The position numbers and the translations under genes are program-made. Shown piece by piece: positions 49,950-59,330 of a DNA stretch of 64,000 bases. The DNA comes from Lysobacter sp. 5GHs7-4. GTDB taxonomy: Bacteria > Pseudomonadota > Gammaproteobacteria > Xanthomonadales > Xanthomonadaceae. The notes below the pieces were generated by a model. That model worked only from the letters and a program-made list of their open reading frames with translations. It ran no database searches and was not told the origin of the DNA. The stretch lies in NCBI RefSeq assembly GCF_021284765.1, contig NZ_CP089924.1:1878001-1942000 (forward strand). The letters are read 5' to 3'. How positions within the stretch are numbered: the first letter of the stretch is position 1; each line of letters starts with the position of its first letter.

Positions 49950-50654
49950 TCAGTGGCTGCGGACCAGGATCACGGTGACGTTGTCCGAGCCGCCGCCGTC
50001 CAGCGCCGCGGCGACCAGGCTGTCCACGCATTCCTGCGCGCTGCAGTCGTTGTGGGCCAGCACGCGCGCGATGCTGCGGTCGTCGACTTCCTCGGTCAGG
50101 CCGTCGCTGCACAGCAACAGCTGCATGCCCGGGCGCAGTTCGCCGGTCATGGTCTCGACGTTCAGATTGCGCGGGTCGGTCACGCCCAGCGCCTGGGTCA
50201 CCACGTTGCGGTGCGGATGGCTGCGCGCCTGCTCGTGGGTGATCGCGCCGTTGGCGATCAGTTCCTGGACGTAGCTGTGGTCCTGCGACAGCTGGGCCAG
50301 CTGGCCGTCGCGCCACAGGTAAACGCGACTGTCGCCGACCCAGGCCACCTCGAAACGGTTGCCGTTGACGCGCGCGGCGACCACCGTGGTGCCCATCGGC
50401 AGGGCGTCGTTGCGGCGGCGCGAGGTGCGGATGATCTCTTCGTCGGCGATGCGGATGGCCTGCGCCAGCGGGGTGCCGTCGCGGACCTCTCGGACGATGG
50501 CTTCGCGCGCCAGCGCGCTGGCGACCTCGCCGTACTCGTGCCCGCCCATGCCGTCGGCGACCAGCCACAGGCCGAGTTCGCTGTCACCGTAATAGGTGTC
50601 TTCGTTGAGCTCGCGGCGCAGGCCGACATGCGTCAGGTGTCCGAATTCGATCAT
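49950..50654 (-). CDS. PP2C-family serine/threonine phosphatase
   Basis: A 234-residue Mn/Mg-dependent phosphatase with no membrane segment. Metal-binding and family motifs are LNEDTYY, VADGMGGHEYGE, VAWVGDSRVYLW, LCSDGLTEEV and GGGSDNVTVI, all in the right order. Stp/PrpC-type enzymes reverse Hanks-type kinases, or in other contexts control type VI secretion; neither partner is in this window. It is convergent with dnaQ. Confidence 0.92.
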   Translation of the reverse strand: MIEFGHLTHVGLRRELNEDTYYGDSELGLWLVADGMGGHEYGEVASALAREAIVREVRDGTPLAQAIRIADEEIIRTSRRRNDALPMGTTVVAARVNGNRFEVAWVGDSRVYLWRDGQLAQLSQDHSYVQELIANGAITHEQARSHPHRNVVTQALGVTDPRNLNVETMTGELRPGMQLLLCSDGLTEEVDDRSIARVLAHNDCSAQECVDSLVAAALDGGGSDNVTVILVRSH

Positions 50655-50889
50655 GAGTCGATCATGCCGGTCGCGTTTGTCGGGGGCTCTTCGGGTAGGT
50701 AAACGGAATCATCATGTGGTAGCGGCCGTGCAGCAAGCTCGGTCGCGTCCCCATGACGACCTTGCCCGGTGTTGCAGTAACGAAACATGACCGCAGCCGC
50801 GCATCATCGCGTAAAAAACATGCCGTGCGACACGTTTCGGCGCGAAGCCGGCTCGTTTCGCCGCCGCCGGCCCGGCCGGCGGCCAACAA

Positions 50890-50915
50890 AAAAGCGGGCC
50901 CGATCGGGCCCGCTT
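50890..50915 (-). terminator. Terminator after tRNA-Ser (CGA)
   Basis: AAAGCGGGCCCGATCGGGCCCGCTTT is an uninterrupted perfect palindrome; on the minus strand it continues into a further run of T. It lies 9 bp past the tRNA 3' end. Confidence 0.9.
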
Positions 50916-50924
50916 TGCGTAATC

Positions 50925-51015
<91 letters not shown>

Positions 51016-51112
51016 GGGTGCAGTGAGCCGGGAATGATACGGGTCGCGACGCCTTCCCACAAGGCATGCGGCGGGCCGGCTACACTGTGGCCCCCCAGAA
51101 CGAAGCGCTGAC

Positions 51113-51523
51113 ATGTCCGAAATCCTGGTTCCGGTGTCCTTCGGCGAGCTGCTGGACAAGATCGCCATCCTGCAGATCAAGTCCGAGCGCATGAGCGACC
51201 CGGCCAAGCTGGCCAACGTGCGCAACGAACTGTCGGCGCTGGAAGGCACCTGGATGGCCCACCCGGCCGCCGGCCACGACATCGCCCGCCTGCGCGCCGA
51301 CCTCAAGGCCGTGAACGAACGCCTGTGGGTGATCGAAGACGACATCCGCATCAAGGAGAAGGCCCAGGCCTTCGACGAGGAGTTCGTGCGGCTGGCGCGC
51401 AGCGTCTACTTCGAGAACGACGAGCGCGCGCGGATCAAGAAGGACATCAACCTCGCCCTGGGCTCCAGCTACGTCGAGGAAAAGTCCTACGAGGACTACA
51501 AGAGCGGCGCCGCGGCGCCCTGA
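51113..51523 (+). CDS. DUF6165 family protein
   Basis: A 136-residue soluble, helical protein starting MSEILVPVSFGELLDKIAIL, the signature start of DUF6165. Charged helices follow with ENDERARIKKDINL near residue 100. Relatives occur near polysaccharide or LPS biosynthesis genes, but the function is unknown. A membrane-protein gene starts 12 bp downstream, probably in the same operon. Confidence 0.85.
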   Translation: MSEILVPVSFGELLDKIAILQIKSERMSDPAKLANVRNELSALEGTWMAHPAAGHDIARLRADLKAVNERLWVIEDDIRIKEKAQAFDEEFVRLARSVYFENDERARIKKDINLALGSSYVEEKSYEDYKSGAAAP

Positions 51524-51535
51524 GCGGGGCGGCCG

Positions 51536-52231
51536 ATGCCGGCGCCCGACACGCGCGATCCGCGCGATCCGAATCCCCGCGCCGGGGAATCGCGCTCGCG
51601 CGCCGCGGGCGGCTGGCTGTACGACGATCTGCTCGCCTGGCTGTGTCCGGGCGGCCTGCTGCTGACCGTGCTGGCGCTGCGCTACCCGGACGGTCTGCGG
51701 CTGCTGCGCGCGCAGGCGCCGGAGCTGACGCTGCCGACCTGGTTCGCCGGCGCCTATGTACTCGGCCTGGCCCTGAGTCCGCTGGGGCGGCTGGTCTACG
51801 CCTTCGCCCAGGCCATCGTCTGGCCCCGGCTGCGCCAGGCCTGGGCGCCCGCGATCGCATTCCTGGCCCGCCGCCTGCAGCGCGACGAGGGGCTGACCCT
51901 GCCCGACGCCGCGCACATGTCGACCTCGGTGTTCCATGACATCGACCGGCGCATGCGCGAGTACCTGGAAGCGGTGGACCCGTCGTCGCGGCCGGTGCTC
52001 AATCGCATGAAGGTGCTGTGCAGCCTGGCCTGCAATGCGGCGGCGGCGCTGCTGGTGTTCGTCGCGATCGATGCGCTGCGAGGCGGCTATCGTTACTGGA
52101 GCGGCACGCAGGTGGCGGTGGCCGCTTTCGCGTTCGCATTGGCCCTGATCGCGGCGGTGTACCGCGAGCGCCGGCGTCAGCGCACCCAACTGTCGATCTG
52201 GCGGCGCCTGCAGGTCGGCGCCGACGACTGA
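51536..52231 (+). CDS. Hypothetical membrane protein
   Basis: A 231-residue protein with hydrophobic segments at about 35-50, 70-95, 160-180 and 188-205 and a charged cytoplasmic-looking loop of about 60 residues between the second and third. No family is recognised. The start follows the DUF6165 gene by 12 bp and the N-terminal 25 residues are Arg/Asp/Pro-rich, so the true start might be later. Confidence 0.65.
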   Translation: MPAPDTRDPRDPNPRAGESRSRAAGGWLYDDLLAWLCPGGLLLTVLALRYPDGLRLLRAQAPELTLPTWFAGAYVLGLALSPLGRLVYAFAQAIVWPRLRQAWAPAIAFLARRLQRDEGLTLPDAAHMSTSVFHDIDRRMREYLEAVDPSSRPVLNRMKVLCSLACNAAAALLVFVAIDALRGGYRYWSGTQVAVAAFAFALALIAAVYRERRRQRTQLSIWRRLQVGADD

Positions 52232-52634
52232 CGGCGGCCGTCCGGGGCTGGCGCGTTAGTTAAGCGCCATCCTCGCAACTGAGGGTTGGCCGACCACGCC
52301 AGCCAGCGCTGGATCAGGGCGTCCCCACGCAACCCAAAGTGCCCTCGCGAGCGCGAGTCTCGTCAGGGTGCGCGCCATCGGTAGCGTCGCCGGGCGCGTT
52401 CGCGCCGTCGCCCCGCGGCGTCGCGGTGAGGATCGTTCGCGGCCAGCCAAAGTGGCCGCCGCGCGGAACCACGGCGCATTTTTCCTCGCCTGCCGCCGTT
52501 AGGGTGGCCGCGCTCCGTCCGGCCCGCGCCAGCCCGTGTGGACCCGGCGGCGCATCAGCGGGCAGGTCTGGACGGCCTCTCGCCCACGGACCGGCCCGAT
52601 CGATCAATGGATGGACGACTCAAGGAGCAATAAC
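52232..52634. other. 403-bp region without a recognised gene
   Basis: GC-rich sequence with no clear terminator, repeat or protein-like reading frame. The 3' end carries AAGGAG at 52622-52627, the ribosome-binding site of the next gene. Confidence 0.5.
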
Positions 52635-53639
52635 GTGAAAAAGGAACACGTACTAGGGACGATGTGGATGGCGTTGCTGCTGGCGGTGTCGCCGCTGGCG
52701 ATGGCCGACGGATCCGAGGCGGAAACGCCCAAGGAGGAACAGGACTTCAAGCGCAACGAGCCGCCGGTCAGCGACGCGGTGAAGGCGCACCTGGCCTATG
52801 TCGAGGACCTGGACCGGCGCTATCCGGACACCTCCAAGGTCGATCCGGACCGCTTCATGGCCGAGGAGGGCGAGAAGGCGGCGCTGATCTATTGCCGCGC
52901 GCTGGGCTTCGACGGCCCCTGCGAGCCGGACAAGGGCCAGTCGATCTTGGGCCGCTCGGGTTTCGTCGCCATCGGCGAGGAGCGCGCCGCCGCGATGGTC
53001 GGCCGTTACGGCTGGTTCGACTGGTTGTTCAACCTGCTCTACAGCGTCGGCGTGATTCCCGACAAGGCTTCGTGCCCGTCGCCGCACGTGCTGGTGCAGA
53101 TGCACATGGACGACGAGGACCGCCGCAACGCCAATTCGCGTTGGGGCTGGATCGGCGCGACCGTGTCCAACAGCAACACCACCTGGCGTTTCTGCCGTCT
53201 GAGCTGGGAAGCCTCGTTCGCGTTCAATCCCTTGAACAAGGGCGGCAATCAGTACGACTACGCCGTGCAGAACCTGGGCATGTTCTGCCCGCCGGGCTCG
53301 CGCCGCGTGCTGCGCCGTCACGACAACGAGGACTGGGCGAACGCCAACTGGTCCAGCGGCGGCGTGTTCCCCAGCTTCAACCTGGGCGGCAACTGGTGGA
53401 CCTACACCTGCCACTTCGACGGCGGCACGCCGCCGCCGCTGATGTCCGGCTTCCCGACGCTGGGCTTCGCCTACGGCGTGTTCTCGCCGACCAACCTGCC
53501 GTCGCCGTACGCGCTGGCGAACGGCTACGTGTATCAGGACGATGAGGACTTCCTCAACCTGAACTTCTGGATCGGTTCGCCCGACGCGGTGATGGGCGGC
53601 GGCAACAACACCTGGCGCGGTCTGTCGCGGGTGAAGTAA
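52635..53639 (+). CDS. Secreted protein with three internal repeats
   Basis: A 334-residue exported protein with signal peptide (cleavage near AMA, residue 24) and a GTG start with AAGGAG 7 bp upstream. The N-terminal part (25-145) is acidic. From residue 147 there are three repeats of about 71 residues starting at 147, 218 and 288 (the last truncated by the C-terminus). Each has a P-rich start, an acidic D-D-E-D or D-N-E-D core followed by xxNxNxxW, and an N-x-T/W-W segment. I do not recognise the family; the repeat suggests an extracellular binding function. Confidence 0.8.
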   Translation: MKKEHVLGTMWMALLLAVSPLAMADGSEAETPKEEQDFKRNEPPVSDAVKAHLAYVEDLDRRYPDTSKVDPDRFMAEEGEKAALIYCRALGFDGPCEPDKGQSILGRSGFVAIGEERAAAMVGRYGWFDWLFNLLYSVGVIPDKASCPSPHVLVQMHMDDEDRRNANSRWGWIGATVSNSNTTWRFCRLSWEASFAFNPLNKGGNQYDYAVQNLGMFCPPGSRRVLRRHDNEDWANANWSSGGVFPSFNLGGNWWTYTCHFDGGTPPPLMSGFPTLGFAYGVFSPTNLPSPYALANGYVYQDDEDFLNLNFWIGSPDAVMGGGNNTWRGLSRVK

Positions 53640-53649
53640 GCGTTCCAAT

Positions 53650-53680
53650 AACCCGGTCCGGCCTTGCGCCGGATCGGGTT
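53650..53680 (+). terminator. Hairpin after the repeat-containing secreted gene
   Basis: AACCCGGTCCGGC-CTTGC-GCCGGATCGGGTT forms a 13-bp stem with one T-T mismatch. There is no T tract after it, so it may be a Rho-independent terminator in weak form or a transcript-end stabiliser. Confidence 0.5.
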
Positions 53681-53888
53681 GCGCGCCTACGGCGCTAGGC
53701 GGTTCCTCGCGTTGCCGCCCTTATGACGGACGTGTCCGTCGACCCGCGTGCCCGATCCGCCGGCGAGGCCCTGCGACACATGCGCCGTTTGTCTTGCCTG
53801 CCGTATGGTGGCGCTGCATGGGGTAATGCCGTCGCTCCCAGCGCCGGCATCGTCGTCTACGGATCGCACAGGGGAGATCGTCACGGCC

Positions 53889-54293
53889 ATGATCAGCGTT
53901 TACGAGTTGCGAGTGGGAAATCGATTCAACGCGGCACCGTGCGGAGTATTTCCTGAAGGCGGCGAAATCTCGCTCGAGTTGTCCCACATCGAACGCTTCG
54001 CCAGGGAGGGCCTGGATATCACGCAGTACCTGTCCGGCATCAAGCTGACGAACGACTGGCTCACCAAAGCGGGCTTCGTCTATTCGACCGGCCACAATGG
54101 CTCGATCATGTTCAACTTCGCCATCCTGAACCATTTCGTGCTGGTGCGTGCCGAAGATTACCCGCCTTGGTACATCGCCACAGATCACTACTACACCCGC
54201 ATTCGCGGCGGCGGCCAGGGCATGGTGTACGTGCATCAGTTGCAAGACGCCTACTTCTCGATTCTGGGGCAGCCGCTGACGCCGGCTTCCTGA
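53889..54293 (+). CDS. Hypothetical protein
   Basis: A 134-residue soluble protein rich in Tyr, His and Ile, starting MISVYELRVGNRFNAAP and containing VYVHQLQDAYFSILGQPL near the end. The family is not recognised. Base composition is less GC-biased than in the flanking genes. Upstream in-frame codons to 53748 give unlikely sequence, so the ATG at 53889 is used. Confidence 0.6.
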   Translation: MISVYELRVGNRFNAAPCGVFPEGGEISLELSHIERFAREGLDITQYLSGIKLTNDWLTKAGFVYSTGHNGSIMFNFAILNHFVLVRAEDYPPWYIATDHYYTRIRGGGQGMVYVHQLQDAYFSILGQPLTPAS

Positions 54294-54359
54294 GCGCGGT
54301 TGTCGCTGTCCGCATCGATCGTGCTGATACGCATTTTTCAGGCGGCAGCGATCGACGCG

Positions 54360-55424
54360 TCAGGCCACGGGATGATCGGCGCAGTAACGCTCGAACGCCG
54401 CGATCCCGTCCTCGACCGAGATCAGGTCCATGACGCCCTCGTGCTCGATCTTCGTGCCCCATTTGAGCGCGGCCGCCGGTTTGCCGCGGTACTTGCGCGC
54501 GGCGTCGTCGTAGCGGTCGGCGCAATAGCGGCGGTCCGAGTACGGGCCGCTGCGTGCCGGGTTGCTGGCCGCGTGCAGGCCCAGCACTTTGCTGCCCATG
54601 GCGTTGGCGATGTGCATGGGGCCGGAGTCGGGCGTCATCAGCAACTGGCCGCGCGCCAGCAGGGCCGGTAATTGCTTGAGCGTGTCCTTGCCGACCAGGT
54701 CCAGCGCCGGCGCCGACATCGCCGCCAGGATCTCGTCGGCGGTGCGGCGTTCCAGCTCGCTGCGGCCGCCGCACAGCACCACCCGCCAGCCGCGCGCGGC
54801 GGCATGGTCGGCGACGGCGGCGTAACGCTCGCTGCGCCAGTTGCGCAGGGCATGGCTGGAGCAGGGCGAGATCAGCAGGCTGGGGCGGCCGTCGTCCGGC
54901 CATTGCGCGCGCGCCCATTCGTAGGCTTCGGCCGGCACCGGCACGTCCCAGCGCACCTGGGTCTGGCGCAGGCCCAGCGGCTCGCAGAAGCTGCCGATCG
55001 CGTCCAGCACGTGGATGCCGGGGCGGTCGGGTATGCGTTCGTTGACGAACAGACCGTGCAGGTCCTTGGCGCGCGCGCGGTCGTAGCCGATGCGGCGGCG
55101 CGCCGGCACGAAGGCCGACAGCAGGTTCGCGCGCGCGGCCACCTGCATCTGCAGCAGGGCGTCGTAGCGGCCCTGCGCGCCCCGTTGCGCGCGCAGCTCG
55201 CGGCCGATCGCGCGCATGCCGGCGAAGCCGGCCTTTTTGTCGTATTCGACGAAACGCACTCCATCCAGGCCATCGAGCAGGCGCTTCTCGCCCTTGCCGA
55301 TCACCCAGGTCAGCTCGACCTGCGGCCAGGCCTCGCGCAGCGTGCGCACCAGGGGCAGCACATGGGTCACATCGCCGAGGGCGGAAAGCCGCAGCAGGCA
55401 GATCGAGCGGGGTGCGTTGTTCAC
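54360..55424 (-). CDS. Glycosyltransferase family 9 (heptosyltransferase-like)
   Basis: A 354-residue cytoplasmic GT-B enzyme that probably adds a heptose or another sugar to the LPS inner core. The start ICLLRLSALGDVTHVLPLV is typical for WaaC/WaaF-type enzymes, and the donor-site motif is TPDSGPMHIANAMG near residue 264. The neighbouring divergent Kdo-kinase gene, 22 bp away, supports an LPS-core role. The acceptor cannot be named from sequence. Confidence 0.9.
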   Translation of the reverse strand: MNNAPRSICLLRLSALGDVTHVLPLVRTLREAWPQVELTWVIGKGEKRLLDGLDGVRFVEYDKKAGFAGMRAIGRELRAQRGAQGRYDALLQMQVAARANLLSAFVPARRRIGYDRARAKDLHGLFVNERIPDRPGIHVLDAIGSFCEPLGLRQTQVRWDVPVPAEAYEWARAQWPDDGRPSLLISPCSSHALRNWRSERYAAVADHAAARGWRVVLCGGRSELERRTADEILAAMSAPALDLVGKDTLKQLPALLARGQLLMTPDSGPMHIANAMGSKVLGLHAASNPARSGPYSDRRYCADRYDDAARKYRGKPAAALKWGTKIEHEGVMDLISVEDGIAAFERYCADHPVA

Positions 55425-55446
55425 GTGACTTGTTAGACTCCGGCGG

Positions 55447-56196
55447 ATGACGGGCTACGACGCCGCCGAAGGATTGACGCCGTTCCGCGACGACAGCGGC
55501 TACGGCGCGATTCTGTTCGACCGCACCCGGGTGCGGCAAGCCAGTCCGGAATGGTTCTCGCCGGCCTTCTGGAACGAACGCGCGCGCCCGGTCGACAGCG
55601 GCGGCCGCGGCGGCGCCTGGTTCGTCGATGCGCCGTTCGGTCCGACCGTACTGCGCCGCTACCTGCGCGGCGGCCTGGTCGCACGCTTCAATCGCGACCG
55701 TTATTGGTGGCGCGGCGCCAACGAGACGCGCAGCTTCGCCGAGTTCCGCCTGACCCGCTCGGTGGCCGAAAAGGGCCTGCCGGTGCCGCGCCCGATCGCC
55801 GCCTACTACCGCCGCGACGGTCTGTACTACTACGCCGCGATCCTGCTGGAACGCCTCAACGACGTGCGCTCGCTGGCCGACCGCGCCGCGGTGGCCGGCG
55901 ACGGCGCGCCTTGGGAAGAGGCCGGCCGGCTGATAGCGCGCTGCCATCGGGTCGGCCTGGACCATGCCGACCTCAACGCCCACAACCTGCTGTTCGATCC
56001 GACCGGACGCGGCTGGGTGATCGACCTGGACCGCGGCCACCTGCACATTCCGGCGACCGGCTGGCGCGAGCGCAACCTGGCCCGGCTCAAGCGCTCGCTG
56101 CTGAAGTTGCGCGGCGCGCGCTCGGTCGAGGACATCGAACGCGACTACGGCCGCCTGCGCGCCGCCTACGACCGCGCCTGGGACAAGGGATACTGA
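55447..56196 (+). CDS. kdkA: 3-deoxy-D-manno-octulosonic acid kinase
   Basis: A 249-residue kinase-fold enzyme that phosphorylates the Kdo residue of lipid A precursors. The catalytic segment [13 protein letters not shown] and the metal-binding VIDLDRG are present, and [18 protein letters not shown] near residue 72 is a family hallmark. Length matches KdkA. Its stop overlaps the next start by one base (TGATG). Confidence 0.92.
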   Translation: MTGYDAAEGLTPFRDDSGYGAILFDRTRVRQASPEWFSPAFWNERARPVDSGGRGGAWFVDAPFGPTVLRRYLRGGLVARFNRDRYWWRGANETRSFAEFRLTRSVAEKGLPVPRPIAAYYRRDGLYYYAAILLERLNDVRSLADRAAVAGDGAPWEEAGRLIARCHRVGLDHADLNAHNLLFDPTGRGWVIDLDRGHLHIPATGWRERNLARLKRSLLKLRGARSVEDIERDYGRLRAAYDRAWDKGY

Positions 56197-56954
56197 TGGG
56201 CTGGCATCTGCGTCTGCACGGCGTCGGCAACGCGTCGGCGGTGGAACTGGGTTCGGCGATGGCGACCCTGGAGCGCGACGGCGCGCCCTGGCTGACCATC
56301 GACTGCGGCGGCGAGGGCCTGACCGCCTATCTGGCGCACTACGGCGAGCCGCCGCGCGCGCTGTTCGTCACCCATACCCATCTGGACCATGTCGCCGGTT
56401 TCGAGCGTCTGTTCGTCGCCAGTTACTTCGACCCGCAGCGCCGCGGCCGGGTCAAGCTGTACGTGCCGGCGCCGGTGGTGCCGCTGCTGCACCAGCGCGT
56501 CGGCGACTACCCCAATGCGCTGGCCGAGGGCGGGGTGAACTTCTGGGACGCGTTCCAGGTGATTCCGGTCGGCGCCTCGTTCTGGCACGAGGGCGTGCGC
56601 TTGGAGGTGTTCGCCACCCGTCACCACTGGCCCGACACCGCGTTCGGGCTGCGCCTGCGCGGCAGCGTGGTCTGGACCGGCGACACCCGGCCGATACCCG
56701 AGGCATTGGCCAAGTACGCCGACGCCGGCGAGCTGATCGCCCACGACTGCGCCCTGCACGGCAACCCCTCGCACAGCGGCATCGAGGATCTGGAGCGCGA
56801 GTACCCGCGCGAGCTGCTCGCGCGCTGCTTGCTGTACCACTACGCCAGCGCCGCCGAGGGCGACACCCTGGCCGCGCGGGGGTATCGTGTCGGCAGGCCG
56901 GGCGAATGCGTCGCCCTGGCCGAATCCAGCGCAGAGCAGGTGCCGCCGTCGTGA
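56196..56954 (+). CDS. MBL-fold metallo-hydrolase
   Basis: A 252-residue cytoplasmic protein of the metallo-beta-lactamase fold. The metal motif is THTHLDHVAG, with further ligands likely in the FATRHHWPDTAFG and TGDTRPIPE segments and a late His in YHYAS, as in ribonuclease-Z-like hydrolases. Substrate unknown. It sits between kdkA (one-base overlap) and moaA (GTGA overlap), so all three are translationally coupled. Confidence 0.88.
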   Translation: MGWHLRLHGVGNASAVELGSAMATLERDGAPWLTIDCGGEGLTAYLAHYGEPPRALFVTHTHLDHVAGFERLFVASYFDPQRRGRVKLYVPAPVVPLLHQRVGDYPNALAEGGVNFWDAFQVIPVGASFWHEGVRLEVFATRHHWPDTAFGLRLRGSVVWTGDTRPIPEALAKYADAGELIAHDCALHGNPSHSGIEDLEREYPRELLARCLLYHYASAAEGDTLAARGYRVGRPGECVALAESSAEQVPPS

Positions 56955-57982
56955 GCGCGTTGCCGGATCCGAAGCAGACGCCGTGGGCCAGCGATGCCTA
57001 CGGGCGTCCGCTGCGTGACCTGCGCCTGTCGGTGATCGAGGCCTGCAATTTCCGCTGCCCTTACTGCATGCCGGCCGAGCGAGTGCCCGACGATTACGGG
57101 CTGGACGCGGCCTCGCGCCTGAGCTTCGACGAGATCGAGACCCTGGTGCGCGGCTTCGTGCGCGTGGGCGTGCGCAAGCTGCGCCTGACCGGCGGCGAAC
57201 CGCTGCTGCGCAAGGGCCTGCCCGAGCTGATCGCCCGTCTGGCCGCGATCGGCGAACTGGACGATCTGGCCCTGACCACCAACGGCTCGCTGCTCGCGCG
57301 CCAGGCGCGCGCGCTGCGCGAGGCCGGCCTGCGCCGGCTCACGGTGAGCCTGGATGCGCTGGACCCCGACCTGTTCCGACGCCTGTCCGGCGGCCGCGGC
57401 GAGGTCGCGCAGGTGTTGGCCGGCATCGACGCCGCCCAGGCCGCGGGCTTCGACTCGATCAAGCTCAACTGCGTGGTCCAGCGCGGCGTCAACGACGACC
57501 AGGTGCTGCCGCTGGCCGAGCGCTTCCGCGGCAGCGGCCACGTGCTGCGTTTCATCGAATACATGGACGTGGGCACCTGCAACGGCTGGGACGCCTCACG
57601 CGTGGTGCGTTCGGCCGAACTGCGCGACCGCCTGCACCAGCGTTGGCCGCTGCGTGCGCTGGACGCCAACTACCGCGGCGAAGTCGCCGCGCGTTACGCC
57701 TACGCCGACGGGACGGGCGAGGTCGGCTTCGTGTCCTCGATCAGCGCGCCGTTCTGCGGCGACTGCCACCGCTCGCGCGTGTCCGCCGACGGCCGCCTCT
57801 ACACCTGCTTGTTCGCCGCCGACGGCGTCGACCTGCGGCCGACCCTGGCCCAGGGCGAGTCGGGCCTGGCCCAGCGCGTGGCGCAGCTGTGGTCGCGCCG
57901 CGCGGACCGCTACAGCGAACTGCGCGCGGCCGATGCGCCGCGGCCGAGCCGGCACGTGGAGATGTTCCTGGTCGGCGGCTGA
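56951..57982 (+). CDS. moaA: GTP 3',8-cyclase (molybdenum cofactor)
   Basis: A 343-residue radical SAM enzyme for the first step of molybdopterin synthesis. The N-terminal cluster motif is [10 protein letters not shown], followed by [10 protein letters not shown]. The second cluster's cysteines are in CGDCHRSR and near LYTCLF. The last two residues are Gly-Gly, as required for activity. The GTG at 56951 overlaps the preceding stop (GTGA). Confidence 0.95.
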   Translation: MSALPDPKQTPWASDAYGRPLRDLRLSVIEACNFRCPYCMPAERVPDDYGLDAASRLSFDEIETLVRGFVRVGVRKLRLTGGEPLLRKGLPELIARLAAIGELDDLALTTNGSLLARQARALREAGLRRLTVSLDALDPDLFRRLSGGRGEVAQVLAGIDAAQAAGFDSIKLNCVVQRGVNDDQVLPLAERFRGSGHVLRFIEYMDVGTCNGWDASRVVRSAELRDRLHQRWPLRALDANYRGEVAARYAYADGTGEVGFVSSISAPFCGDCHRSRVSADGRLYTCLFAADGVDLRPTLAQGESGLAQRVAQLWSRRADRYSELRAADAPRPSRHVEMFLVGG

Positions 57983-58074
57983 GGTCCGCGGCGTATCATC
58001 TTCGCTGCACGCGGCCTGCACCGCCGCACGCGTCTACTGCTTGCGCGCCGCCCCTCCTGCCGGAGCTACCCCGT

Positions 58075-58587
58075 TTGAAAGCCTCCAAAGCCCAGCCTGC
58101 GCGGACCCGCCCGGCGCTCACGCACCTGGACGCCGATGGCCGCCCGGCCATGGTCGACGTATCGGCCAAGCCGACGACGGCGCGCGAGGCCAGCGCGCAA
58201 TGCCGGGTGAAGTTCCCCGCGGCGGTGGCCGCGCAACTGCACGCCAGCGGTTTGCGCAGCGCCAAGGGCGGCATCGTCGACACCGCCATCGTCGCCGGCA
58301 CGCTCGCGGTCAAGCGCACCCACGAGCTGATTCCGTTCTGCCATCCCCTGCCGATCGACGGCTGCCGGATCGCGATCGACTGGCAGGATCAAACCTCGCT
58401 GCGCATCGATTGCACGGTGCGCACCACCCATCGCACCGGCGTGGAGATGGAGGCGCTGACCGGCGCCACCGTCGCCGCGCTGACCGTCTACGACATGTGC
58501 AAGGCGTTGTCGCACCGGATCGTACTGGGGCCGGCCCGCTTGCTGGCCAAATCCGGCGGCAAGCGCGACTTCGGGGGCGCGGCATGA
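58075..58587 (+). CDS. moaC: Cyclic pyranopterin monophosphate synthase
   Basis: A 170-residue enzyme that turns the MoaA product into cPMP. Family motifs are [16 protein letters not shown] at the start, [11 protein letters not shown] near 83 and [23 protein letters not shown] near 122, with the catalytic Lys nearby. The start appears to be a TTG at 58075 with GGAG upstream. Its stop overlaps moaD (ATGA). Confidence 0.95.
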   Translation: MKASKAQPARTRPALTHLDADGRPAMVDVSAKPTTAREASAQCRVKFPAAVAAQLHASGLRSAKGGIVDTAIVAGTLAVKRTHELIPFCHPLPIDGCRIAIDWQDQTSLRIDCTVRTTHRTGVEMEALTGATVAALTVYDMCKALSHRIVLGPARLLAKSGGKRDFGGAA

Positions 58588-58826
58588 GCCGGCTCACGGT
58601 GCTGTATTTCGCCAGCCTGCGCGATGCCGCCGGGCGCGATGCCGAAACCCTGGATACGCAGGCCGACGACCTGCGCGCCGTGTACGACGGTCTGCGCGAG
58701 CGTTACGGCTTCGCGCTGCCGGCCGAGCGCCTGCGCGTCGCGGTCGACGGCGCGTTCGCGCAATGGGACGAGGCGCCGCGCGAGGGCAGCGAGGTCGCTT
58801 TCATACCGCCGGTGTCGGGAGGCTGA
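58584..58826 (+). CDS. moaD: Molybdopterin synthase sulfur carrier subunit
   Basis: An 80-residue ubiquitin-like protein ending in PPVSGG; the C-terminal Gly-Gly carries the thiocarboxylate. The start overlaps moaC. moaE follows after one base (stop TGA at 58824-58826, ATG at 58828), so the subunits of the synthase are made together. Confidence 0.95.
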   Translation: MSRLTVLYFASLRDAAGRDAETLDTQADDLRAVYDGLRERYGFALPAERLRVAVDGAFAQWDEAPREGSEVAFIPPVSGG

Positions 58827-58827
58827 G

Positions 58828-59262
58828 ATGCAGCGTTTCCGCTTGTCCGAAACCGCGTTCGATCCCGCCGCCACGCGCGAATGGCTGATGCGCGACGAAG
58901 CCGGCGCGTACGCCAGCTTCGAGGGCTGGGTGCGCGACCATCATGGCGGCCGCTCGGTGACCGGTTTGCGTTACGAAAGCTACGCGCTGCTGGCCGAGCG
59001 CGAGGGCGAGACGATCATGGCCGAGGCGCTGCAGCGCTTCGCGATCGTCGAGGCGCGCTGCGTGCACCGGGTCGGCGATCTGGGCGTCGGCGAACTCGCG
59101 GTCTGGGTCGGCGTGGCCGCCGCCCATCGCGATGCCGCGTTCGCGGCCTGCCGCTACATCATCGACGAGACCAAGGCGCGCGTGCCGATCTGGAAGCATG
59201 AGCGCTATGCCGAGGGCGACGCGGGCTGGCTGCATCCGGAGCCGCCGCAGGCGCAGAGTTAG
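58828..59262 (+). CDS. moaE: Molybdopterin synthase catalytic subunit
   Basis: A 144-residue protein that with MoaD inserts the dithiolene sulfurs into cPMP. Features are FEGWVRDHHGGRSVTGLRYE near the start, the HRVGDLGVGE segment and the catalytic Lys in PIWKHERYAEG. It ends the moa operon; moaB and the moe genes are not in this window. Confidence 0.95.
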   Translation: MQRFRLSETAFDPAATREWLMRDEAGAYASFEGWVRDHHGGRSVTGLRYESYALLAEREGETIMAEALQRFAIVEARCVHRVGDLGVGELAVWVGVAAAHRDAAFAACRYIIDETKARVPIWKHERYAEGDAGWLHPEPPQAQS

Positions 59263-59330
59263 CGACCGTTGGGTGGGGCGTCGTCGATGCAGGAACGACC
59301 GTAACCGATCCGTAGCGAAGAGGACACGCG

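Noticed and set aside
52339..52638. Open frame of 99 codons before the repeat-containing secreted gene
   Set aside because: Arg/Pro/Ala-rich low-complexity translation, no ribosome-binding site and overlap with the next gene's start.
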